From assembly GCA_014218235.1 (NCBI GenBank), contig CM024760.1:7420049-7484048 (forward strand): DNA of 64,000 nt, written 5' to 3'. The translations under genes and the position numbers were made by a program. The notes below the pieces were generated by a model that saw nothing but the letters and a program-made list of their open reading frames with translations, made no database searches and was not told the DNA's origin. This document shows positions 1 to 12,600 of this stretch, one piece after another. Source of the stretch: Colocasia esculenta (Eukaryota; Streptophyta; Magnoliopsida; Alismatales; Araceae). The number at the start of each line of letters is the position of its first letter. Position 1 is the stretch's first letter.

Positions 1-597
1 GAAATGATATGTAACAACGTTAAGACCATCTCTCTCTATCTCGTAGAAGAGATAAAATGCCCATGTGCACATCACTATAAGTGCTGCACCTAGAAAATCA
101 TATGCATCAAAACAGACCAAAAATATTCTAAATGTGATTTGATGCACCGTCATGTCCTATCATAAGAGATGTCAATAGACCTATTTTTCGAAACCAGCAT
201 CATTTAACCTTTGTTTTAGCAGCCACTTAGAGACAATGCTCAGAGGATTAATTAAATGCTGCAATCGAATAATAGCCTTCTAATCAGGTCCATGTTGTCA
301 CAATAAACTAAAAAACAAATGACTGAAGAACCCATTGTGCAGATATGTGGATAGTGTTTAAACTAAAGTTGCATTTTCTATAACATACTACCCTAAGATG
401 TATTTTATTCTTTTTTGTCATCATGGCATGTTACACTTCAGGTTCATGCTCAAGCCCGTGTCTTCACACTTGTTCACAAGCATCCAGTCCTTCATTGAAG
501 CTACCTGTCAAGTCGGGATCCCTTTCTTATCTCTTCTGTTGCAGCACGTACAGCATATGCCAGCTAGTAAGTTCTAGTTCATGCTCCAACAACACTT
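1..597. other. 3' flank of AP5Z1, no gene recognised
   Basis: AT-rich sequence downstream of the candidate last exon. On the minus strand at about 470-620 some coding-like sequence is interrupted by stops and apparent frame changes; I could not assign it to a family. It may be 3' UTR. Confidence 0.4.
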
Positions 598-653
598 TCA
601 AAGCACCTCCACAGTTGTGACCAGTTTATCAGGGTCAACAAAATTTTCTTTGC
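598..653 (-). CDS. Candidate terminal exon of AP5Z1
   Basis: After exon 15 ends in phase 1 at 1173, a candidate exon at 598-653 follows an AG acceptor, joins in phase and codes about 18 residues ending in a TGA (598-600). The resulting protein of about 565 residues has roughly the length I expect for plant members. I do not recognise this C-terminal sequence as conserved, so the true end may be elsewhere or outside the window. Confidence 0.35.
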
Positions 654-3600
654 CTGGCACAGTTTATTAAACATGATTTTGCAGAAAGCTATTGAGAGAG
701 CACTACTGCAGGCCCACATCATGCAGTTTGAATACATGCACCATCCAAAAATTCATGAACCCTTGTACTCGAGGTAGTTGAAATGCTCGGATTGACCTGG
801 GTAGCAGACAATGACTGGCACCCAAGCAACAATGGTACCAAAAAGTTTTTATATTTTGATTGCTTGAAAACCACTCTAAGCTTGGCATACTAGATAACTT
901 CATAGGTTAGCATACAAAGAACAACTAATCAATTTCTTGTCAACTTACATTTATCAAGCTTGATTAGTAATACTGACTACTGAGGACCCTATTTCAAAAG
1001 TATCATTTGCATCCCCATAAATCAAGACACAAGTTTTCAAATTTCCTTTCCGTGGAAAACAGACCACCTTGGCAGAATTAAAATGCAACGTAAAATTCTA
1101 CTAATAAATCAGGATAACTTGCAGATTCAACACAATGGAGCTTTTTTTGGGGGTAACACAATGGAGCCTTACCTTCGTGTCCACTAAGAATATAAAATGG
1201 CACATGAGCAATCATCTTTGAGTCGGCTTCAGACCAATTAACAGTGCCAGGACTACGTTCCTGCACATTTGAAGGTCCCAAAATGGACAGGCAAATTGCT
1301 GGCTCATTCATCAGACCCAAGTAATCACAAGCACGTCTCCAAACTCTTTTGTCTAAGTTTTGGGAGCGTGCAACCTAATACCAAGAACAAACAAAGAAAC
1401 ATCTTAGGTATAGATTATATTTCTTAGCAATGTTCTAGATGAGAATCTTACTTTCTGTTTGCTATATCCATACAACCATCTAACTGGATTTGAATGTGAT
1501 GGACATACCTTTCCCAGTGATACTCGAGCCCTTGGAAGTAACTCATTGTGGCATGTAGCAAGCTTTGCAATTGCTGTCACTACAAAGCAAAGCAGCCTAG
1601 CTTGGGAAGATTTTCGAGAAGCCATGTTATTCAAGTCATGCGAGGACTCTAGGCTCAGACCCAGACGACTTACATAAAAGGAAAAGAAAGAGTAAGGATA
1701 ACCGGAACACTGAAAATGTCATTTAATTCAGTTCAATTCGAATCAAACAAACAAACCTAGAAGAAAGATTTTCATATAAGAGCAATTCTAGGCTCTCAAA
1801 CAGCTCACGAGCAGCATCGTTGTGAGAGATGCCTCCACCTCCATGTTCTCCTATAGCCCAACAAAGTTGCAATGCCATCTCAGTCTGTGAAGAAAATTTG
1901 TTCAGGAAATTATCTTGTAGGTATAAACATAGTATAAATCACACAAAAACCATGAAACCTGATTATGCATTAATTGATGTACCTATATGGTAATATGTCA
2001 TGAATTATCCACTTTTGCAGGACTAGTTAATGCCACACCAGCTTATATTTCATTTCTTACTGGCATCAGATTATTGTAAGGATGAATCAAACTTGTATTG
2101 CTAAAAAATGAAATTATCCCAAATTCATTTGTGATCAGTCCATTCTACATAACTGCCAATTACCAAAAAAAAGAAGTATGGTAGAATCATCATCATTATG
2201 ATAGCAGTTCTTCCCTACTGGCTGTTTTACCTTCAAAGGCAGTAATATTTCCACCAAAAGGTAATTTGCTCCTGCACCAACATGTCACCACATGTATCTT
2301 CGAGCAGTAATTGAAAACATGAGAAGATGTTACAGGAAAATCACAAATATCTCGTGGGAAAGAAGAGGCACAATATAATCTTAGAAAAATAACTCTCTGA
2401 TGAATGGTTTTCCCTCTTTTGCCAATTACAGCAATACGGTCTGTCCATGTAAATCCCTGATGCACTATGAAATGTGCTTTCTGACTGTGTTTCTGAAACA
2501 AATTCAATTTGTTTGGAAATGTATGGAAAATGTCGAGAATATAGAGGGGCAAACACCTCGATGACAGTGGAAGGGAGTAAAAAAAACAACAAAAATGAAG
2601 AAGAGAGGGGAAAGAAAAGGAGGCATATGGAAGATGAAGAATCCTTTAGGACACCGAAAAAAACGAAATAGAGGAATGGGCACAGGTGGCAGAAGATGAG
2701 ATGCAGATTGGGCAGCCTCCTTTGTCAAATTAGGCTAAAGGTTAGCGCTGTTTAAAGTAAAGGGGGCACAATTACAAAATGAACCTGTAAAATGTATATG
2801 ATATATCCTATTTAGATTACAATAAGATACAAACGACATAAAGATATTTAGAAATAAAAATGTCTGAGACCCTCCCAAGCAAAAAGAGCAGCTGTTAGTA
2901 ATACTCAAATAATGTAATTAACTACAAGTGAAGCAAAATTTTTACAGAGGATTGCAAGCAGAATAATCTTCTAAAAGAAACAAACTTATATGGGAAACAT
3001 GCTTATGAATTCTAACACAGAACAGTAAGCAGTCTACATGTATCAAAGGTATACATAGCCCTATCTCCTTTGCAAAACAAGCTACATGCAAGCATAGTTA
3101 TAAAATATAGAATTCCTCTTCAAATCAAGCTAAAGAGATAAACTTCTGTAAAGTTCTTGCTTTTCAAATTTTAGGACCTACAGAAAAAATGGGGGGAAAA
3201 AAGGGAATACCTTAGCAGGAGAATCATAAGCTTCGGCAAGTCTATCCACAATAGGCTTCTGCAAGATTATTTTGATGGTTCCATAAAAATAAAGAAAAAA
3301 ATTAAAAATAACAAAAACACAGTTGCTACATTCTATGGCGAAAATCACATTGCAAGACTGAACATCAGACTAACAAAAACAAGACCCAGAATTATGACCA
3401 CTTCGTTTCAGTGTACTCTTGCAGGAAATCATCTGTTCCAACTTCCAAATACAATTTTAAGCGACATTTTGAACATTACAGATTAAGATTAAGAACTTGT
3501 TCTGTGGTTGACAAATGGAAAAAAACAAGAACAAGGTACTTTTGCAAGATATTCCAGGGAAGCATATCTAACATAATTCTTCAACCGGCATACCAACAGT

Positions 3601-6600
3601 CTAAATTAGATTTGGAGGCTTGTCTAAATAATAAATATGCACACCTTCAGCAATGCAATAAATCTAGGCCATCGTTGAAATGCAGCTAACATAAATTCCA
3701 ACACAGCCTTCTCCTGACCTGCAAAGATATATACATCACCTTAGGAGTATGATTCCCTTCACAAAAGTTGAGATAGATATATAATAATATATGCATATGA
3801 GGCACAAGAACAGTTAAAAAAATGATCGCTAAAAAGAGTTCTGCATGTTGTGCATCTTTGTTGTCCTAAGTTCATCGCAAGAAAAGGCCTGAAATCTAAA
3901 TTACCATCAGATGCTAGTACATATGTGGCTGGAGCCAGTGAGCCACTCTCCCCACAGGTGGTTTTATAGTCATCGAAAGGTTTCACAAACTTGTAAACAT
4001 GGTAGAAACTAGCAGGAGAATACATCCAGGAGATTAGAAACAATAAATGCACATGTCTGCACATAGGTGGCAAATCTAAAACACTGAGGTGAATAGGTCT
4101 GTTGCAGCTCTGCAGTTTCTTTAAAAAATGAAGAGGCAATGAATAAACGAAAATTTTCTTGTATAGGCTGGATCCAGGACCAGGCAGGAGCTGCTGCCAT
4201 AACATAGAAAGCAAGTTGATGACTAAATGATTCAATAGCATACTGTTGGACCCCTTTAAGTTATCCCTTTTGTAACATACAGGTTGCAATTTAAAACGGG
4301 AGTAGGGCGCGCACAGTCATATATAGTGATAGAGGCCACAAAAAGGCAAAACAAATCCACCTTTCACATGGGTCTTTGCCAAGTCAGCCTACACCCCTTT
4401 GCACCTGGTCATTCTCTCCTTGAGGGTGCACCAAGCAGCCCTTTTTTCTCACTGGATGTTGTGTCAAAGAGTGGGAGAGAAGAGAGGGGAATAGCCTCCA
4501 TTTATAGAGAGAGTAAAAAAGGGGGAAAAGAGAAGGACAGGGGGGCGCAGCAAGGAGGCTGGAGGAGGCTTCAAAGCACAGCAGGTCTGGCTGACCCCTT
4601 TATGCCTTCCAAATTTTAATAGCACTGGAAGGATTCAAAACTCAGTAAGTCTGGCCACCCCCTTTAGCCTTCCATTTTTTAAAATCCTACCGGTGCATAG
4701 CATCGGGAGAATTCAAAAGTTAGCAAGCCTGGGCGCCCTCGTCGTGACTACCTCTTTTGAGTCCTGTCAGTGAAATGTACAGGCAAGACTTCAAAAATAG
4801 AAGGTTTGGGTGCCCTCACCATGACTGCCCATTTTTTGAATCCCTCCCAGTAAAATGCACTAGTAAGACTCCAAAAATGGAAAGTCTGATCGCCAACTCC
4901 AGTGTTAGCCATTTCAAATCCTCCCGATAAAATGCACTAGTAAGACTCCAAAAATGGAAAGTCTGGTCGCCACCTCTAGTGTTGGCCATTTCCAATCCTC
5001 CTCTGGTAAAATGTACCAATAAGACTCAAAACAAGGAATGTCTTGGGGGCTCACAACCAGGGGTGAATCTACAGTGGGGGACACTGCCCCCACTAAAATT
5101 TGGAAATTTTTTTAATATGGGCCATTGCATTTATGGCACCTTACCTTACCAAGAGGAGCCCTCCTTCCCAAGACCAAGCCTTCTCCTTGCCTTCACACTC
5201 GTACCCCACCCCACCACACCAGTCTATCCCCTTTCCGTTCGCTTCCCCCTTCTTCTTCTTCTTTCTTCTTCTTCTTTTTTATTCTTCCGTCCCTTCTACA
5301 GCACGTGAACGGAGGGGAGGGGGAGACCAGCTACACCAAGAACTCCATTCAGGTACGCTAGCTGATCAAGTGAAAACCTATGTTATCAAAGGTGATTGAG
5401 GCGATCGCCTAGGCCATGAGGCAAGGTGACCTTAGATCGCCTCGCCCCAGCCCATTTCGCCTCAGCATTTCAAGCCACCAATTCCACCCTTTTTGCCCTT
5501 GTCCAGCCCATATATTGGCCCATAAAGAGGCCCACTTGGCCTATTTATTTACTTGCAATTTAGTTTCTTACACTTTAGTAACTTTACATATAGAAATGAA
5601 TAGATTTACTAAGTCATAGTCACATACATGTACCCGATTCTCTTCACATCTACATAATACCTTATTTACCTGAATATCATTTAAGTCATTTACTTAAGAT
5701 ATTATATGTAAATAAAGAAGTACCCTTCATTTGAATCTAATAAAAATATCAAAAAACTCATATCTCTTACCAATAAAAAGTCAACTCTTCCATTCAAGAA
5801 GAAAATCGTGATTTTGATAATTCCATCAAAATAACGTCTTTCTAATCTCTCATAGTTTGGCCTATCTAAAAATTTCATAATTCAAATAAATCCAATAGAA
5901 CAATAAAAATTGAAAGTCTTATAACAAAAGTCAAACGTGCATATGACTTCTCCAAGGAGCCACTCTCCTACTGACAGCAACTAAGTCCTAGTCAGTAGGA
6001 GAATGACTCCTTTGGAGAAATCACATGCACGTTTGACTTTTTTCACTAGACTTTAGATTTTTAATATTCTATTGAGTTTATTTGAATTATGAAATTTTTA
6101 GATATGACAAATTATGAAGGATTAGAAAGATGTTATTTTGATGGAATTATCCAAATCGCGGTTTTCTTCTTAGATGAGAGAGTTGACTTTTTATTGGTAA
6201 AAGAGATGGTTTTTTTGATTTTTTATTAGATTCAAATAGAAGGTACTTCCTTATTTACATGTAATATCTTAAGTAAATGAAATTACAAATACTAACATTT
6301 ACTTAAATGATGTTCAGGTAAATAAAATGTTTCACATGAGTATCTTTATTTATAGATATCTTCATGTTTTTTTAACTATATGTATTACTTTATAATATAT
6401 CGCCGAGGCCATCGCCTAGGCCTTTGAGGCTGAGGCGACCTCTTGATCGCCTCTCGCCTCTGAGTACATAGGTGAAAACTGATAAATTTCCTTTCTTCGA
6501 TTAACTCGCTTCATTCTTTTTTTTTATTATTGTCAGGCGCATAAGAGGTAATACAGGATGTGAGGTTAGAGATGAAGGAGGCCCTACTGGAGCTCTGCTT

Positions 6601-9600
6601 CGCCGCCTCCTTCCCCACCAAGCTCAGTGTTGCGGATCTCAATTGCTCCCCCCGTCCTCCAGGCTGAACGCCCTGTCGGTGGTGAGCGCCGAGCGGTGCC
6701 GTCGACACCGTGGAGGTCGGCGTCAAACGTATAAGTGTCAAGCTTTGATTTTTTTTTTATGCAAGTGGTGTTTTTTTGGGCTTTAGTTTGGTTCATCTTT
6801 CTAAGTTTATGTTTGAGATTATGATTCAAAATTTCAAATAATGTTGTGCCTTCTCTATGACTATCTATAGAATGAAGTTGATAATGTTTATTTATATTGC
6901 TAATATTTAGGTGGCTTGTGAGTCTGTGATTGAGAGAGATTTCTTTCCTTAAATTTTATTATGATAAATTTGTTCATATTTTCTTTAACATTTGGACATG
7001 GAAAAATATTTTAAAAGAAAGTGCAGTAAAGAAGAATCTTCTTCTTCTAAAGATCACATTGATGCATCTTTGGAGAGCAAAAGAAGTCGGCTAGAAATAG
7101 ATTTGAAAATTCTCAGTAGATCCAGCTAAATGGAGAAAAATTTTGGAATATCACCCTAATGATCGGGATGCAAGTCGAAGAGCTTATATGCAAAGAGGTC
7201 CTTGTCAGCCGCGAGAGCACAATTAAACTTAGTTTCTTTTAAATTCTCTTTCAATTATTTGGATTAGGGGGTGCTACGTAGTGGTTAATCAGAGGTCATC
7301 GATTGTGTAATCGATGTAATTAACATCAACTAATGTTGATGGGGAGAGGCAAAGGACACGAGCCTACATCAATAAGCCTGGTCCAAATAAACAGATAAAT
7401 CAAGGGAAGATTTATAAAACTTTTATTTCTCTATATATTTTTATCACAAAAACACATACCTAGGTAGATAATTATCTTTGTCATAAAGCACAAGTGTGGC
7501 AGGTTTACAGTCCACAGAAGTGGTGCCTATAAGGAGGAAATTTAGTTCCGGGGAGCAATGATGATCCATGATATAGCATTTGCTCATACAGTCATATGCA
7601 GTGATGGTATGAGCGCATCTGATTTTCAAAGTTTATGTGAATTTCAATAAGTTGCAAAAGTTTGTTCTGTAAGAAAGAAAAGAAGCAAGCAAGAGTACTT
7701 TGTGTGAACATGGGCAACTTACAAACCTCAAAAGCAAAAATCTTGTCAGGAAATATTGTAGCATTTCTGGACATCAGTAGTGGAATTAATGCACAGACCA
7801 ATGCTGCAAGAACAATCAGTGTAATCTCTGAGCTAGAAATACAGAAATGAAAACTAAAAAGTACAATGTAAAAAATTATATTATTAGAAAACAGGAAAAT
7901 ACACAATTTCAAGCACAAAAGAGCATACAGTCATTGGAATCCTGCAATGCAATCTCAAAATATGCATCAAGAAACCGCGGAGTCATCCGAAGTGCCTGCC
8001 TTAACCTATCAGACTGAGGACTATTAATAGAAGACTGTAAAGCTGTGGCCATACCAGGAGATGTCCAATGGCGTTCCTGAAATCACAAGATAACTACTCA
8101 TTTTGTTTTCTAATATTTCCATTATTTAAAAGAAGTATATATGAATTGAGTGAAGCATTAGGCAATAGTAGGTGAATGGAAGTGATGCATACAAAAGCAA
8201 GAAGATAATGTAATCTATCAAGTACGAACTAAGTGTCTAGAAGACTAGAAAACTATTCAAGAATCAAAACTGAGTGAATAGAAATCTTATTTCTTTTAGT
8301 AACTGCAGGGCCCAATAACTTCATTCATTTCCTTGGGCTACCCCAATCATCCATGACAGACGCCAAATTGCAGTCTTGCAGGTGAAAGGACTGCATTGGA
8401 TGATCTCAATCATGGTTTGGCGCGCCGGATCGAGCCGGGCCGATCCCCCCGAATCACATCGGATCAGGGAGGATCTGATGCGCGGCTCGCCCGATGCGCC
8501 CGGATCCCTTCAATAAGGGTTCTGTCCGAATTCTGGCCGAATCCAAGCGGATCGATCCGCCCGAATCGGATCAGGAAAAACCCGATCCGGTCCGAATCGG
8601 GGATGCGCCAAACCTTGATCTCAATAAAGGACAACCATTATGATGAGGCAGTGTGGTTGTGGAAGGGTGAGGGGAGGGGGAGGAGGAGGGGGAGGGCTGG
8701 AAGGGGGAATGGAAGGACAGCCTGGTTCCATCCACTGACATGAAGAGGAAGGCACCATCATAATGGATGTCCTCCGCTGAGGTCATCCAATCTGGTCCAG
8801 CAGGTGAAGGCTAAATTTATACAGTAGGAACTAGAAAGAAAGAACAGACAATTAGTGGAAGGTCTGCATCAGGAACCAGTAGATAATTTCTTCATCTGTT
8901 CCCTGTTCAGTCAGGAAGTTTGGCTTTCTTGTAGATTGTAGACTGCTGAGGTTTCAAATAAACTTCCTCACCTTGGAAGATATGTAAGGTTACTTCAAGC
9001 AATTGAAGAGATAAACTGTCAAGAAAGGAAGAAAGAAGATCTCTCTACTATTCCATGGGTAACTTGCTGTAGAGTATTTGAAGGGAGCAAAACATACCTT
9101 TTGAGGGAAGTAGATTTTAAGTTGAAATTTTTGTTCTAGAATTTCATCAATTTTATTTGGGCAAATTAATTAGGAGTCCCTACTCCCTATCAGATGTTTG
9201 ATTTATTTTCTAGTCCCTGACAGAGTTGTAACTCATTACAGTAAGTGTTATCCCCTGTTACAGTATACGTAAAGCCCTGTTACAGCAAAGACCTCCCTGT
9301 TACAATCAGGGACTCCTAATTAATTTGCCCATTTTATTTGTGTGGTGTAAACACCTGTATATGACGTCTTCAGATGATTGGAAGAAGGGACTTGAAGTTT
9401 AATGTCCTTTCTGTCTTGTTTTTCTCCTCTTAGAGGCATCTTTCCTCTTACAGTTGTGTCATCTCTGTTTGTTAATAAAATTGATGGTATAGTCCATCTT
9501 TATTTCAAAAAAACAGATCAAAGTAGAAAGATGATTAGATGACCACATGTTCACAAAAGTATCAGCTAAGTAGCATATTTCACTGTGTAAGCCCATTACG

Positions 9601-12600
9601 AGCTCATATGCACAAATGTCATATAATTTTACACCTAGTTTAAATTTCCAGAATACCATAAATCTTTTCTCTTTCGCCAGGCTAGGCAAAATTATGTTGC
9701 TACAATGGTAAGGTAGTTTGCAACCAGTCACCCAACAATAGTGCTTTCATAAAAAGGGGGAAGTACACATGCATTCCACCATCCCACACCCTGCAATTGG
9801 GAGAAGCCTGTCTCCTCATGATTAACCACTTGTCCATCCGAGTAAGGTGAAAATATATCTTAACCTTATATAGCATTGCACTGGTTTTTTTCCTTAAAGG
9901 CACTAAGAGTTGTTGAAATTTTGACCAAAAGAATTGAGGGCACTGATGCACAGTGCAAACATGCACTCACTAAAAAACCAACTAGAAGTTCTTATAAACA
10001 ACAAATAGAAAGACATCAGGTAAGCAAAGTTTGATCAAGAATCCAAGAAGTTTCTATAGCCAGTGGGAATAATTTAAGACAAATAAAATGGCAGCACCGC
10101 TGTCCTTTATTCTAGACACAATCAGATACAGAAAAGGCAGCTCAGAAATCCATAAACAATGATGACACCAGGTTTTGAAAAGGTGACATACAGCTAAGCC
10201 ATCATTCTCGTCCTTAAGAAGATCAAGAAAAATTGAATCAACCACATCTATAGTGTTACTATCATCAGATCCTGAGTCACCTCCTCTATCCTCTATGGTT
10301 GTACCAGTATAAGCTTCATCCATCAGTGCAAGCAGCATCTGCAAAGAAAAAGAATGTATGAGAACAGAAAATACTCACAACAAACTTCATTTAGCACAAA
10401 CTTTGAAATTCTTAACCTCTGGAGCCGTACTCTTCTGGATAGAGGCAATACTACTTCCAACAAGAGACCCTGAGCTCCTTTCCACCTTTTCCAGTGCCAC
10501 CACTAGTACTGTTGTCAGATGATTTTGAGCTCATTAGCAAAGAGACTCCTTAGTGAATGGAAATGGCAACAAACAGGTGTGTCTAATAAACTAGTAAAAA
10601 ACATATATATTGCTGAAGGGAAATAAGTAATCTTCCATTGTAATTGTACAGTGGAGATAACAAATTCTGCTCTCTACTCACATGAAAAAGAAACCATCAA
10701 CAATAGATATTATTTCAACAACAAAACAAGCCAAATAATACTTAGATGTAAAGCCACATTGATTAACAGTGTCTCGAAAGCACAAGACCCCAATAAGGTG
10801 CAAAATTTGAAAATCAATCAACAGCTGAAGAACAAATCAGCAGCAAGCTTAAAAATCAAGTAATCCTTTTCTTCCACTACTTTTCAAAAAAAAAAATCAT
10901 TTTCTTCCACTACAGATTTCACTTTCCAAGTCCTACACAGACTTCAAATTAATCGGATATTGATAGAATACACTTTAATGATAAGGATGACAATGGGACA
11001 GTTTTCGGACAATTAGGACAATACGAAAAGGCAATAGCAGCAACCAATATACAGACTATTCCCTAAACGCGATGTCTATGGCATGGCTAACAAAGACATA
11101 TAATCAATTATGCATGTCATTCATAGATCTATATCCAGCAAACAATAGTCTGCAGTATGAGATGTATATCTTCTGTGTATTGATCAAACATTGATTGGGC
11201 ATCACTTATCAATTCTTCTCAAGGCAAACTTTATTTTTTCTGTTTTTGTAAGTGAGATAGATACTGAAACCTGAGGTTTTCAAGGAATGAAACATGAGAT
11301 CTCCAAACCAGTGCGGTTGGAAACTAGACTGTTTCACCTATATGCAGTGAATTCTAGGCAGAAAAGGAAAAGATGAGGAAGAGGTGGTGGAGGGAAAAGA
11401 AGCTGTAGCAATCAAAATACCAAATAAGAGAAGTGTATACAAGAAAAAGAGCTAGCAGGCCAATTATGAACTGCAAGCTGCAGTGCACCACCAGTTAGGC
11501 AGTAGCAACTGCATAACAGCCATTGTCACAGAGGCCACGGTGATAGAATATGGTGGAAGCAAAGGCCATATAATGCTTGCAGCACCCTTGTCTAGTGCTG
11601 CTATGATCCACCACCAATAACATGCAACAGCAGGCGACAATAAGCAGCAACCTCAATCCCTCCTACAATCATCTTCTTTTCTTCCCCTTTGACAAGTTTT
11701 TACCTCAGAGTATAAAGAAATGAACTTTGTAAAGACCTCTAAATCAAAATTATTTGTTTGATAGTGTGTGGGCCAAATTTGCCAGTAGTAGTGCAGGACC
11801 TCCAATACATAAGCAGGCTCTACATGAATTCAACTTAAGGTTGAACAAGTTACTGCATGCAGAACTAGATATGTCTATGAGGACAGAAACTCCTACAGAT
11901 AGACAAATGATGGTCCCATACAGTCGGTAAACTTTTCCCAAAGGTAAACAGCTGCAGCACCACTGAATCCATTTAAAAGAAAGTGATGGGAGAAAACTTG
12001 AAAGCTAAATACACAAAAAATTATATGAAATACAAAAGAACTCACTTGGTAAATCCACAAGAGAAGGGAAAAGAGGAAGAAATGATCCAGGTGCAATCAT
12101 TCCTGGAAGAACTTTTAGAAATGTTTGCTCCAATCTGCAAAGTGTAGAAGGAAACCCTAAATTTTAGGCATTCATAAAAGCTAAATACTAGATACAATGT
12201 CAAAACATAGAAAAATATTAAATACTGATATGGGGAGTTCATAAGTTGGATATATGTAATTGTGACAGTAACATAAGAATGAGCCACTGGCCCGACTGCC
12301 AGATTCATCATCATCATCAGAGCCTTATCCCATTATTTGGGGTCGGCTACATGAATCCTTTTCCGCCAAAGATTTCTATCAAGTGCTATAGTCGTGTTTA
12401 AACTCAAGAAGTCCAAGTCCTTCCTAATAACATTGCACCATCTTATTTTAGGCCTTCCCCTAGCTCTTTTACTAGCATCCACTAAAATTTGGTCACATCT
12501 TTTAACCGGCGCCGAGTTAGGGCGACGGTACACGTGTCCAAACCACTTAAGTCTATTTTCTCTCATTTTTCTATCAATTGGAGCTATCCCCAAATCCTCA

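Larger units (their letters stand above)
5057..7300 (+). mobile_element. Remnant of a TTF-finger hAT transposon, interrupted
   Basis: A candidate 5' end starts near 5057 with CAGGGGTGAATCTAC, the style of terminal sequence seen in TTF-finger hAT elements. A 1.1-kb foldback element sits inside it. The transposase N-terminal fragment is at 6998-7225. I could not fix the 3' end. Confidence 0.45.

Noticed and set aside
420..660. Coding-like minus-strand sequence beyond the candidate last exon
   Set aside because: Interrupted by stops and frame changes; no family recognised, so not called as a gene.
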